DNA from: Rubritepida sp.
GTDB lineage: Bacteria; Pseudomonadota; Alphaproteobacteria; Acetobacterales; Acetobacteraceae
Direction: 5' to 3'
NCBI GenBank assembly: GCA_028291485.1
Contig: JAQGHZ010000625.1
Location: 1 to 6,931, forward strand
Length of the DNA stretch: 6,931 bases
Under the pieces are notes generated by a model that saw only the letters and a list, made by a program, of their open reading frames with translations, did not search any database and had not been told where the DNA came from. The translations under genes were made by a program, and so were the position numbers. Of this stretch, positions 1 to 5,325 are shown piece after piece (position 1 is the stretch's first letter; each line of letters begins with the position of its first letter).

Positions 1-156
1 ACGCTGTTCCAGCGCCCCTCCAGCGCGCCGCGGATCATCCCGGCCGGCGGCACGATGACCATCGAGCTCGGCTACCAGGCCTGGCAGCCCGGCGTGGCGG
101 CGCTGCGCGGCGACCGGCTCGCCCAGGTGACGCGCATCTCCTGCCGGGACGACTGA
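1..156 (+). CDS. Small secreted protein of unknown function, 3' end only
   Basis: The window opens inside this gene. Frame 1 is open from base 1 to the TGA at 154-156 and gives the last 51 residues. By hand alignment, 25 of 47 aligned residues match the C-terminal half of the complete protein at 335-700. Shared blocks are an 'IP(A/P)GGT' turn, 'LGYQ', 'QPG' and a C-terminal 'RI(S/T)C'. The two are therefore paralogs in tandem. Alternating hydrophobic and polar residues suggest a small beta-sandwich. The conserved C-terminal Cys (fragment residue 48) probably pairs with an N-terminal Cys that lies outside the window, as in the downstream copy. A hairpin follows the stop directly. I do not recognise a named family, and the function is unknown. 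Confidence 0.75.
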   Translation, partial: TLFQRPSSAPRIIPAGGTMTIELGYQAWQPGVAALRGDRLAQVTRISCRDD

Positions 157-184
157 GCGAGGACCGACGGGACAGGTCCCTCGC
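157..184 (+). terminator. GC-rich hairpin right after the stop codon
   Basis: Left arm GCGAGGACC (157-165) pairs with right arm GGTCCCTCGC (175-184) around a 9-nt loop. The stem has nine base pairs and a single bulged C at 178. It begins at the base after the TGA of the upstream gene, which suits a transcription terminator or an mRNA 3'-end stabiliser. No T-run follows, so it would be an atypical intrinsic terminator, as is common in high-GC genomes. Confidence 0.45.
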
Positions 185-219
185 CGGGCCGGCGGCGAAC
201 GGCATTTCGCACTTCAACG

Positions 220-261
220 CGGCAGCTGGCCCAGTACATCCGCATCACCTGCCAGCCGGGT
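220..261 (+). pseudogene. Remnant of a third paralog (C-terminal 'LAQYIRITCQ')
   Basis: In frame 1 the bases read RQLAQYIRITCQPG. This matches the C-terminal signature of both neighbouring paralogs (RLAQVTRISC upstream, ELAEVVRITCQ downstream), and the DNA is similar too. Only the last 12-13 codons are recognisable. There is no stop codon at the expected place after the Cys-Gln, no start nearby, and too little room for a gene: 178 bp separate the upstream stop from the next start, while an intact copy needs about 366 bp. I infer the leftover of a tandem copy mostly removed by deletion or unequal recombination. The match is short, so it could be a partial duplication of the 3' end only. Confidence 0.5.
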
Positions 262-334
262 CCGTCCGCCGGACGGGCGATTGGCGTCCGACAGACGGAA
301 TGTCATGGTCGCCAGACCAAAGGAATCGCCGCCG

Positions 335-700
335 ATGCCTCGCCACCTCGCCCTTACCGGATTGATCCTCGCCGCCTCGGCCGCCGCGCTCCCCGCGCAG
401 GCGCAGATGGCGACCTATTGCTCCGGCGCGATCCAGGCGGTGACCTTCGACACGCAGGTCACTCCGGGAGCCGGCGGGCGGGCCACCTACTCGGTCGTGC
501 TGCGCAATGCGAGTGGGCAGGCGCGGAACTACCAGCTCGTGGTCACCGCACCGTTCATCGGCCGGCCGGCCCCGTCCACGCGCAGCATCCCGCCGGGCGG
601 CACGGCGAATATCGGCCTTGGCTACCAGGTGAACCAGCCGGGCCAGCACCCGCTGCGCGCCAACGAGCTCGCCGAGGTCGTGCGAATCACCTGCCAATAG
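335..700 (+). CDS. Small secreted protein of unknown function, complete paralog
   Basis: This encodes 121 residues. The first 23 form a clear Sec-type signal peptide: a basic start (MPRH), a hydrophobic core and an AQA|Q cleavage site. The mature part is about 98 residues with only two cysteines, C29 near its start and C120 next to last. They probably form a disulfide tying the two ends together. The body is rich in beta-forming residues with 'RNASGQARNY', 'IPPGGTA' and 'LGYQVNQPG' turns, as in an Ig-like beta-sandwich exported to the periplasm or cell surface. I chose the ATG at 335 because AAAGGA (319-324) lies 10 nt upstream and the signal peptide then starts correctly. A TTG at 281 and an ATG at 305 are in frame but would add an unlikely charged extension. 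It is a paralog of the protein ending at 156. No known family recognised; function unknown. Confidence 0.8.
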   Translation: MPRHLALTGLILAASAAALPAQAQMATYCSGAIQAVTFDTQVTPGAGGRATYSVVLRNASGQARNYQLVVTAPFIGRPAPSTRSIPPGGTANIGLGYQVNQPGQHPLRANELAEVVRITCQ

Positions 701-746
701 CGGGTGGCCAGTAGCGGGTGGCCAGTAGCGGGTGGCCAGTAGCGGG
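698..746. repeat. 14-bp tandem repeat, about 3.5 copies
   Basis: The unit CGGGTGGCCAGTAG occurs three times without error (701-714, 715-728, 729-742), followed by a partial CGGG (743-746). The TAG stop of the upstream gene (698-700) matches the end of the unit. The tract fills the 48-bp gap between two convergent genes almost completely. Because the period is not a multiple of three, its TAG triplets (698, 712, 726, 740) close all three + strand frames. Each unit holds the palindrome TGGCCA, so neighbouring units can pair as 6-bp stems with 8-nt loops, which might help terminate transcription. Copy number is probably variable between strains by slippage. Confidence 0.9.
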
Positions 747-748
747 CT

Positions 749-1711
749 TCAATCCGCCTGCATGCCGATGCGCTGGATCACCGGCGCCCAGCGGGCGGCG
801 TCCTCGCGCATCTTTGCCGCGAGAGCCTCGGGGCTCCCGTCCACGGGATCGATGCCCAGCGCCGAAAGACGCTCGCGCACCTCCGGCAGGTTCAGCACCT
901 GGCCCACGGCCTGGTTGATGCGGGTCACGGTCGCGGGATCGGTGCCCTTCGGCGCCACCAGCCCGTGCCAGCCTGCCACGTCCACGCCGGCGAGGCCGGC
1001 CTCGATCAGCGTCGGCACCTCCGGCAGCGCGGTCGTGCGCGTGCCGGTCGAGACGGCGAGGCCGCGCAGGCGGCCGGATTGCACATGCTGCGTCACCGCG
1101 CCGATGTTGATCATCACGCCCTGGAGCGAGCCGCCCAGCAGGTCGTTCACCGCCAGCGCGCCGCCGCGATAGGGCGCGTGGGTCCAGCGCGTCTCGGTGG
1201 CCTGCTGGACCAGCTCGATCAGCAGGTGCGAGAGGCTGCCATTGCCCGGCGTGCCGACGGCCGCCGGATTCGTACGGCTGCGCGTGACGAAATCGGCGAA
1301 GGAGGCCGCGGGGAAGTCGGCGCGCACCACCAGGATCTGGGGCACCGAGGTCGCCTGGGCGATCGGAGCGAAATCCTCGACCGGATCGAAGGCGAGACGA
1401 GGGAAGAGCGATTTGTTGATGGACAGGCTGTCCGAACCGGCCAGCAGCGTCAGCCCGTCCGGCCGGGCGCGGGTGACGAGTTCGTAGCCGATGTTGCTGC
1501 CGGCGCCGGGATGGTTCTCCACCACGATCTGCGCGCCGAGGACCGGGCCGAGGTGACGCGCGATGAGCCGGCCGACGATGTCCTGGCTGCCGCCGGGCGC
1601 GACGGGGACGACCAGGCGGATGGTGCGGTCGGACTGGGCCATGGCGGATTGGGCCAGGGCGGGTGTCGCCAAGGCGATCGCGGGCAGGGCGAGGAATTGA
1701 CGACGGATCAT
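749..1711 (-). CDS. Bug-family (tripartite tricarboxylate type) periplasmic solute receptor
   Basis: This encodes 320 residues, the usual length of Bug/TctC-type extracytoplasmic binding proteins. These bind small carboxylates or related compounds in the periplasm, some of them for tripartite tricarboxylate transporters. A signal peptide (MIRRQFLALPAIALATPALAQ) starts the protein. Family hallmarks follow: 'IRLVVPVAPGGSQD' near residues 31-44 (ligand-binding loop), 'VVENHPGAG', 'ARPDGLTLL', 'PYRGGALAVNDLLGG', 'GRLRGLAVSTGTRTTALPEVPT' style blocks, and 'GWHGLVAPKGT'. The ATG at 1711 is preceded by GGAG (complement of 1721-1724) with a 9-nt spacer, and the signal peptide fits it. An in-frame start at 1786 would add 25 unlikely residues. 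No transporter membrane genes (tctA/tctB) lie in the window, so it is an orphan receptor, common in bacteria that have many of these. The ligand cannot be predicted. It is divergent from cysK. Confidence 0.93.
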   Translation of the reverse strand: MIRRQFLALPAIALATPALAQSAMAQSDRTIRLVVPVAPGGSQDIVGRLIARHLGPVLGAQIVVENHPGAGSNIGYELVTRARPDGLTLLAGSDSLSINKSLFPRLAFDPVEDFAPIAQATSVPQILVVRADFPAASFADFVTRSRTNPAAVGTPGNGSLSHLLIELVQQATETRWTHAPYRGGALAVNDLLGGSLQGVMINIGAVTQHVQSGRLRGLAVSTGTRTTALPEVPTLIEAGLAGVDVAGWHGLVAPKGTDPATVTRINQAVGQVLNLPEVRERLSALGIDPVDGSPEALAAKMREDAARWAPVIQRIGMQAD

Positions 1712-1737
1712 GGTGATATTCTCCAGGGCCGGATATT

Positions 1738-1759
1738 CAGGAATTATCAGGTATTCCTG
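1738..1759. repeat. 7-bp perfect inverted repeat in the Bug gene leader
   Basis: CAGGAAT (1738-1744) and ATTCCTG (1753-1759) are exact reverse complements separated by 8 bp. The element lies 14 bp upstream of the GGAG ribosome binding site of the receptor gene. Centre-to-centre spacing of the arms is 15 bp. It could be an operator for a dimeric regulator, or a hairpin in the 5' leader of the mRNA. Confidence 0.4.
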
Positions 1760-1834
1760 GGGAACCTCGCGCCGAGCCTGCCGCATGAAATACGATCATA
1801 TCTGGTGGTATGGAGATTTACCTACCAAAGGTCA

Positions 1835-1923
1835 ACGTGGATTTGACGTGGAACCGTCGGGGCTTTTTGCATCGACCCTCTGCGCTTTACGCATTGCTTC
1901 GGGAAATCTTCTTGTTCCACGTC
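1835..1923. repeat. 10-bp perfect inverted repeat plus a third half-site upstream of cysK
   Basis: GACGTGGAAC (1845-1854) and GTTCCACGTC (1914-1923) are exact reverse complements, 59 bp apart. A third copy of the core, ACGTGGA, lies at 1835-1841, exactly 11 bp (one helical turn) before the matching core at 1846-1852. The downstream arm ends 25 bp before the cysK ATG. Three sites in this arrangement suggest binding by a regulator, perhaps with DNA looping. No regulator gene in the window can be linked to it. Confidence 0.4.
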
Positions 1924-1948
1924 CGCGCCGGGCTGATATCCTGCATCC

Positions 1949-2968
1949 ATGAACGCCATGCCCAGCTCCCCCGCCCGCGGCCTTCTTGGCTCCATCGGCA
2001 ACACGCCGCTCATCCGCCTCGCACGGGCCAGCGACGCCACGGGATGCGAGATCCTGGGCAAGGCGGAGTTCATGAACCCAGGCGGCTCGGTGAAGGACCG
2101 GGCGGGGCTCGCCATCATCGAGGGCGCCATCGCCAAGGGTCAGCTGAAGCCCGGCGGCGTCATCGTCGAAGGCACGGCGGGCAATACCGGCATCGGGCTG
2201 ACGCTGGTGGGCAATGCGCTCGGCTACCGCAGCGTCATCGTGATGCCGGAGACGCAGAGCCAGGAGAAGATCGATTTTCTCCGGATGATCGGCGCGGAGC
2301 TGCGGCTCATCCCGGCCAAGCCCTACAAGGATCCGGGCAACTACGTGCACGTCTCGCGCCGGCTGGCCGAGGAGATGAATGTGGAGAAGCCCGGCAGTGC
2401 CGTCTGGGCGAACCAGTTCGACAATCTCGACAACCGCGAGGGCCATAGGCAGACCACCGGCGCCGAGATCCTTCGCCAGGCCGGCGGCCGCGTGGACGCC
2501 TTCACTTGCGCCTGCGGCACGGGCGGCACGCTGGCCGGCGTCGCCTTCGCGCTGAAGGAGGCTGACCCGACCACGCGCATCGTGCTGGCCGACCCGATGG
2601 GCTCGGCGCTGTATTCCTGGAAGAAGACGGGCACGCCGGTGATGAGCGAGGGCGGCTCGATCACCGAGGGGATCGGCCAGTCGCGCGTGCCGGAGAATCT
2701 GGAGGGCGCGCCGATCGACGACGCCCTGCAGGTGACGGACGACGAGGCGCTGGAGCAGATCTTCGACCTGACGCTGAACGAGGGCCTCTGCGTCGGCGGC
2801 AGCGCGGGGATCAACGTGGCGGCGGCGGTGAGGCTGGCCCGCGAGATGGGCCCGGGGCACCGCATCGTGACCATCCTCTGCGACGGCGGCTCGCGCTACC
2901 AGTCGAAGCTATTCAACCCGGAATTCCTCCGCACGAAAGGGTTGCCGGTCCCGAGCTGGCTCACATGA
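1949..2968 (+). CDS. cysK: Cysteine synthase (O-acetylserine sulfhydrylase)
   Basis: This PLP-dependent enzyme makes L-cysteine and acetate from O-acetyl-L-serine and sulfide in the cytoplasm, the last step of assimilatory cysteine synthesis. It has 339 residues and looks complete. 'IGNTPLIRL' opens the fold. 'NPGGSVKDR' carries the PLP-binding lysine K49. 'EGTAGNTGI' (74-82) is the substrate loop. 'CGTGGT' (189-194) is the phosphate-binding loop. 'GLCVGGSAGINVA' and 'TILCDGGSRYQSKLF' close the protein. The EGTAGNTG loop, in place of TSGNTG, matches a subgroup common in rhizobia and other alphaproteobacteria. That subgroup is usually annotated cysteine synthase A, though related beta-synthases cannot be excluded. 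Starts at 1949 and 1958 are both possible; a TGA in frame at 1934 limits the choice. Neither has a visible Shine-Dalgarno. The gene overlaps cysE by ATGA. Confidence 0.93.
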   Translation: MNAMPSSPARGLLGSIGNTPLIRLARASDATGCEILGKAEFMNPGGSVKDRAGLAIIEGAIAKGQLKPGGVIVEGTAGNTGIGLTLVGNALGYRSVIVMPETQSQEKIDFLRMIGAELRLIPAKPYKDPGNYVHVSRRLAEEMNVEKPGSAVWANQFDNLDNREGHRQTTGAEILRQAGGRVDAFTCACGTGGTLAGVAFALKEADPTTRIVLADPMGSALYSWKKTGTPVMSEGGSITEGIGQSRVPENLEGAPIDDALQVTDDEALEQIFDLTLNEGLCVGGSAGINVAAAVRLAREMGPGHRIVTILCDGGSRYQSKLFNPEFLRTKGLPVPSWLT

Positions 2969-3654
2969 CGCTCGAGCTCATCGAGCTGGGCCGCTCCATC
3001 CGCGCGCGCGACCCGGCGCGGCCCTCCTGGTCCGAGGTCATCTTCTCCTATCCTGGCCTGCATGCGGTTCTGTGGCATCGCGTCGCGCATGCGCTGTGGG
3101 GGTGGGGCCTGCGCGGCTGGGGACGGTTCGTCTCGCATCTCGGCCGCATGCTGACGGGGATCGAGATCCACCCGGGCGCGCGCATCGGCCGGCGGCTGTT
3201 CATCGACCACGGCATGGGCGTGGTGATCGGCGAGACCGCGACCATCGGTGACGACGTGACGCTCTACCATGGCGTGACGCTGGGCGGACTCTCGCTCAAG
3301 CCGGGCAAGCGGCATCCGGATGTGCTGGACGGCGCGATCATCGGTGCTGGCGCGCAGGTGCTGGGGCCGATCACGGTCGGGCGCGGGGCGCGGGTCGGGG
3401 CGAATGCGGTGGCCGTGGCCTCGGTGGCGGACGGCGTGACGGTCGTCGGCATTCCGGCGCGGCCAAGCGGTCCGGACGGACCCCGCGCGACCGTGGGCTA
3501 CGGGCTGCCGTCGAGGGAGATCGATCCTGTCGGCGAGCGACTGACCGCGCTGGAGGACGAGGTGCGCGCGCTGCGGGTGGCGCTGGGAGCGCGCGAAAAC
3601 ACCGTGCTGGAAACGCGCGAAGGCAGCGCGCGACACGAGCATCGGATGAGCTGA
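2965..3654 (+). CDS. cysE: Serine O-acetyltransferase, short EpsC type
   Basis: It transfers acetyl from acetyl-CoA to L-serine to make O-acetylserine, the substrate of the CysK encoded just upstream. The start ATG overlaps the cysK stop (ATGA, 4 bp), so the two are probably translationally coupled. Of 229 residues, the first 60 or so form a short helical part, unlike the long N-terminal domain of E. coli CysE. A left-handed beta-helix of hexapeptide repeats follows (about 64-166). Active-site features are present: 'GIEIHPGARIG' (E67), 'IDHGMGVVIGET' with catalytic H82, 'YHGVTLGG', and 'GKRHPD' with H117. A 63-residue tail (167-229) carries V189, L193, L196, V200, L203 and L207 in exact heptad spacing, so a short coiled coil is likely. 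The chain ends in Ser, not in the Ile that E. coli CysE inserts into CysK. Confidence 0.92.
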   Translation: MTLELIELGRSIRARDPARPSWSEVIFSYPGLHAVLWHRVAHALWGWGLRGWGRFVSHLGRMLTGIEIHPGARIGRRLFIDHGMGVVIGETATIGDDVTLYHGVTLGGLSLKPGKRHPDVLDGAIIGAGAQVLGPITVGRGARVGANAVAVASVADGVTVVGIPARPSGPDGPRATVGYGLPSREIDPVGERLTALEDEVRALRVALGARENTVLETREGSARHEHRMS

Positions 3655-3669
3655 GCCCGACCGCGGCTC
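3653..3669 (+). terminator. Weak hairpin at the end of cysE
   Basis: GAGCC (3653-3657) pairs with GGCTC (3665-3669) around a 7-nt loop, beginning within the TGA stop codon of cysE. The stem is only 5 bp and no T-run follows. A terminator is expected here because the next coding sequence is convergent, but the signal is weak. Confidence 0.25.
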
Positions 3670-3681
3670 CGACGTGTCGCG

Positions 3682-3908
3682 CTACGGCATCTGCACCACC
3701 CGGCCGGCCCGCGCCACAAAGACCTTTTTTCCGACCATCGTCGGGCGGCAGCACCTTTCATTCCGGCCGGGCGTCCGTGTTGCCACTGTGATGCGGTCGC
3801 CGGCGACCGACAGCTGGGTCACGCCCTCTTCCTCTTTGGGTGTAGTGGTGAAGGCGGTATCGGGCCACGGGCACAGGCTCGGCGTTTCCCGAACCCGAGC
3901 GGCCGTGG
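3682..3908 (-). pseudogene. 3' fragment of a secreted-protein gene with a CC motif
   Basis: Read on the minus strand, this frame ends at TAG (complement of 3682-3684) and is convergent with cysE. The last 65 or so residues look like real protein: 'SLCPWPDTAFTTT', then 'VTQLSVAGDRITVATRT', 'PGRNERCCRPT', 'KKVFVARAGRVVQMP'. This resembles the C-terminus of small secreted proteins or lipoproteins in which a 'GRI.V...T.GPND..CCPT' block precedes a final strand pair. The family link is by memory and tentative. The frame stays open upstream into the antisense of the acyltransferase gene, but I find no ATG, GTG or TTG that would give a full protein; a GTG at 3822 would give only 46 residues. It is probably the remainder of a gene whose 5' part was lost when the neighbouring acyltransferase DNA arrived. 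Confidence 0.5.
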
Positions 3909-4979
3909 TCAGGCTCGTCGCGGCGTCGGACGGATCACCAGTTCGATACCTCTCCGCCAGACCATCTTCCGCCGTTCCGTGAATTCCGCGATGGCGAAGA
4001 GGGCGGCGGCGGTTCCCCCGAGCAGGGCCGTGCGCGAGGCCCAGCTATCGGGTGGCCAGGGCATCTGCGCCGCGACAAACTGCGCCACCGGGAGGTGGAA
4101 GAGATAGACGGTGAAGGTCGCCCCAGCGACCCATCGGATGGGCCGGACCAAAGGCGCGAGCAGAGGCGCGGCGCGATCGGACACGGCGCGGAAGCCGATG
4201 ACATGCAGGAGGAAGAGCATGCCGACCAGGTAATTCTCCAGAAACCCGTCGTAACGCGGCAGCCCGGTTCCCGGAAACTGCAACCGGTCATGCACCGATA
4301 TCGAGGCCTCGTACCCGATCCAAATGGCCACGGACCCGAAGAAGAGCGCGGCCCCCACCCGCCGACCGGGAAGGTGCCGGGCGCAAATCTGGTAGCCGGC
4401 GAGGCCAAGCAGCCAGAGCGGAAACAGCGAAGCAATGCGCGGTCCTACGAAGAGCAGGACCACGAGAAGGGCGGGGACGCGCCACGGCCTCGGCGCGAAG
4501 ACGGCGATGCCGAAGAGCACATAGTACCAGACCTCGAAGCCCATCGACCAATAGGGCAGGTTCGATCCTGGCGAGACGTTCCAGGACCAGATCTGGTTGA
4601 TGAAGAGCAGACCGCAAAAGAACTGCCAGGCTCGACCGTCCGCTACATAGCCCCAATCGATGGAATAGAGGTCGGGCCGGGTCATGCGGCCGACCGCGTC
4701 CAGGGCGAAGGTGAGGAGAAGGGCAGGTAGCGCGACGGAATAGATCCGCGCGGCGCGCGCCACGACATAGTCGCGCGCGGAAGCCTCCCGGCGATCCACG
4801 GCGTAACCAATGACGAAGCCCGACAGGACGAAGAAGATGGCCACCGCCTGGCCCATGTAGGGGCCAAGCTGCCAGAGCAGACCGCCGGTGAAGCGGGCGC
4901 CGGAGACATGGCCCAGGAACACCACGAGTGCGGCCGAGAATCGCCATAGATCGAGGTAGAGCGACAATTCCCGATTCAA
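3909..4979 (-). CDS. Membrane acyltransferase, acyltransferase_3 family
   Basis: This encodes 356 residues of an integral inner-membrane protein with roughly ten hydrophobic segments. The family (OafA/OpgC/NodX-like) moves acyl groups, often acetyl or succinyl, onto sugars of surface polysaccharides, glucans or other exported carbohydrates. Typical signs are the N-terminal 'LDLWRFSAALVVFLGH' with R13 and the probable catalytic H24, then 'AVAIFFVLSGFVIGY' (about 45-59), an 'RAARIYSVALPA' segment, 'LPYWSMGFEVWYYVLF' with E149, and a late 'FTVYLFHLPVAQF'. The start is TTG at 4979: an in-frame TGA lies 15 bases before it, and GAAGG (complement of 4989-4993) sits 9 nt away, so no ATG is available. 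No glycan-synthesis genes are near, so the acceptor is unknown. AT-rich upstream DNA and flanking gene fragments suggest acquisition by transfer. Confidence 0.9.
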   Translation of the reverse strand: MNRELSLYLDLWRFSAALVVFLGHVSGARFTGGLLWQLGPYMGQAVAIFFVLSGFVIGYAVDRREASARDYVVARAARIYSVALPALLLTFALDAVGRMTRPDLYSIDWGYVADGRAWQFFCGLLFINQIWSWNVSPGSNLPYWSMGFEVWYYVLFGIAVFAPRPWRVPALLVVLLFVGPRIASLFPLWLLGLAGYQICARHLPGRRVGAALFFGSVAIWIGYEASISVHDRLQFPGTGLPRYDGFLENYLVGMLFLLHVIGFRAVSDRAAPLLAPLVRPIRWVAGATFTVYLFHLPVAQFVAAQMPWPPDSWASRTALLGGTAAALFAIAEFTERRKMVWRRGIELVIRPTPRRA

Positions 4980-5155
4980 GGAGACGGACCTTCAGAAGAC
5001 AACGAGAATGCACCATTTCGGTGCCAAATATACAAGTCCAAATCGCCAATTCTAGATATAATCGCTAAGATTAAAATGAAATATCAAGCCATTCACTTTT
5101 TTATTTCCCTGCAGGAGAAATATGTTAAAGTAAAGTACTTCAAACTGCGGTTAAA
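4980..5155. other. AT-rich island upstream of the acyltransferase gene
   Basis: These bases, especially 5025-5155, are strikingly AT-rich compared with the GC-rich coding sequence on both sides. They hold the candidate promoter of the acyltransferase gene and a small hairpin in its leader (GCACC at 5010-5014, GGTGC at 5020-5024). They contain no convincing gene. Such islands often mark recently gained DNA or silencer-bound promoters; here that is inference. Confidence 0.55.
5058..5087 (-). promoter_or_regulatory. Candidate promoter of the acyltransferase gene
   Basis: On the minus strand TTGATA (complement of 5082-5087) matches five of six -35 consensus bases. With an 18-bp spacer it is followed by GATTAT (complement of 5058-5063), which matches four of six -10 bases. 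It lies in the AT-rich island about 80 bp before the TTG start. The AT content makes chance matches likely, so this is only a candidate. Confidence 0.3.
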
Positions 5156-5290
5156 ATGAGCCCGACCCACCGCCGAAGCAGGAATTGCGGAACCCGCCTT
5201 TCGCAGCCGCCAGCAGGGTGTTGTCACTGCCATCCACCGGAACCGCAATCTGGATCTCGCTATTCGCCGGTAAGGTCGAAGCTGATAGAC
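5151..5290 (-). pseudogene. Possible 3' fragment of an unidentified gene
   Basis: On the minus strand a frame ends at TAA (complement of 5151-5153). Its last 40 or so residues read like protein: 'LPANSEIQIAVPVDGSDNTL', then 'LAAAKGGFRNSCFGGGSGSF'. Base composition changes sharply from GC-rich to AT-rich right at the stop codon, as expected at a gene end. The frame continues upstream only as antisense of the racemase gene start, so any 5' part is missing and the boundary near 5290 is a guess. I recognise no family. It may also be a chance open frame, common in GC-rich DNA. Confidence 0.25.
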
Positions 5291-5325
5291 GATGACGGGG
5301 AGGGAGCATCGTGCAGGGAGCCGCG

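Larger units (their letters stand above)
1712..1948. promoter_or_regulatory. Divergent regulatory region between the Bug receptor gene and cysK
   Basis: No gene lies in these 237 bp, which are AT-richer than both neighbours and must hold the promoters of both divergent genes. Candidate hexamers are weak. On the minus strand there is a TTGACC (complement of 1830-1835) and a TATGAT (complement of 1795-1800), but the two are too far apart to belong to one promoter. On the plus strand there is TTGACG at 1843-1848 without a good -10. Two inverted repeats, listed separately, are the clearer signals. I cannot fix a transcription start for either gene. Confidence 0.5.

Noticed and set aside
965..1846. 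Long open frame of 293 codons opposite the Bug receptor gene
   Set aside because: Arg- and Ala-rich translation typical of the antisense of GC-rich coding DNA; the opposite strand has a clear family match and signal peptide.
1832..2860. Long open frame of 342 codons opposite cysK
   Set aside because: Antisense shadow: low-complexity His/Arg/Ala-rich translation against an unambiguous cysteine synthase.
3674..3982. Open frame of 102 codons on the plus strand
   Set aside because: It is antisense to the CC-motif fragment and to the end of the acyltransferase gene, has a composition unlike protein and shows no domain.
4049..4059. CGGGTGGCCAG, an 11-base match to the 14-bp repeat at 698-746
   Set aside because: A single copy inside the acyltransferase coding sequence, plausible by chance in GC-rich DNA and not tandem.
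5057..5062. Perfect TATAAT on the plus strand
   Set aside because: No acceptable -35 lies 16-18 bp upstream and no nearby plus-strand gene needs it; it lies in AT-rich sequence.
5113..5133. AGGAGA followed by ATG TTA AAG TAA, a three-codon reading frame in the AT-rich island
   Set aside because: The Shine-Dalgarno spacing is short, the peptide is trivial and nothing coupled follows. AT-rich DNA gives such matches by chance.
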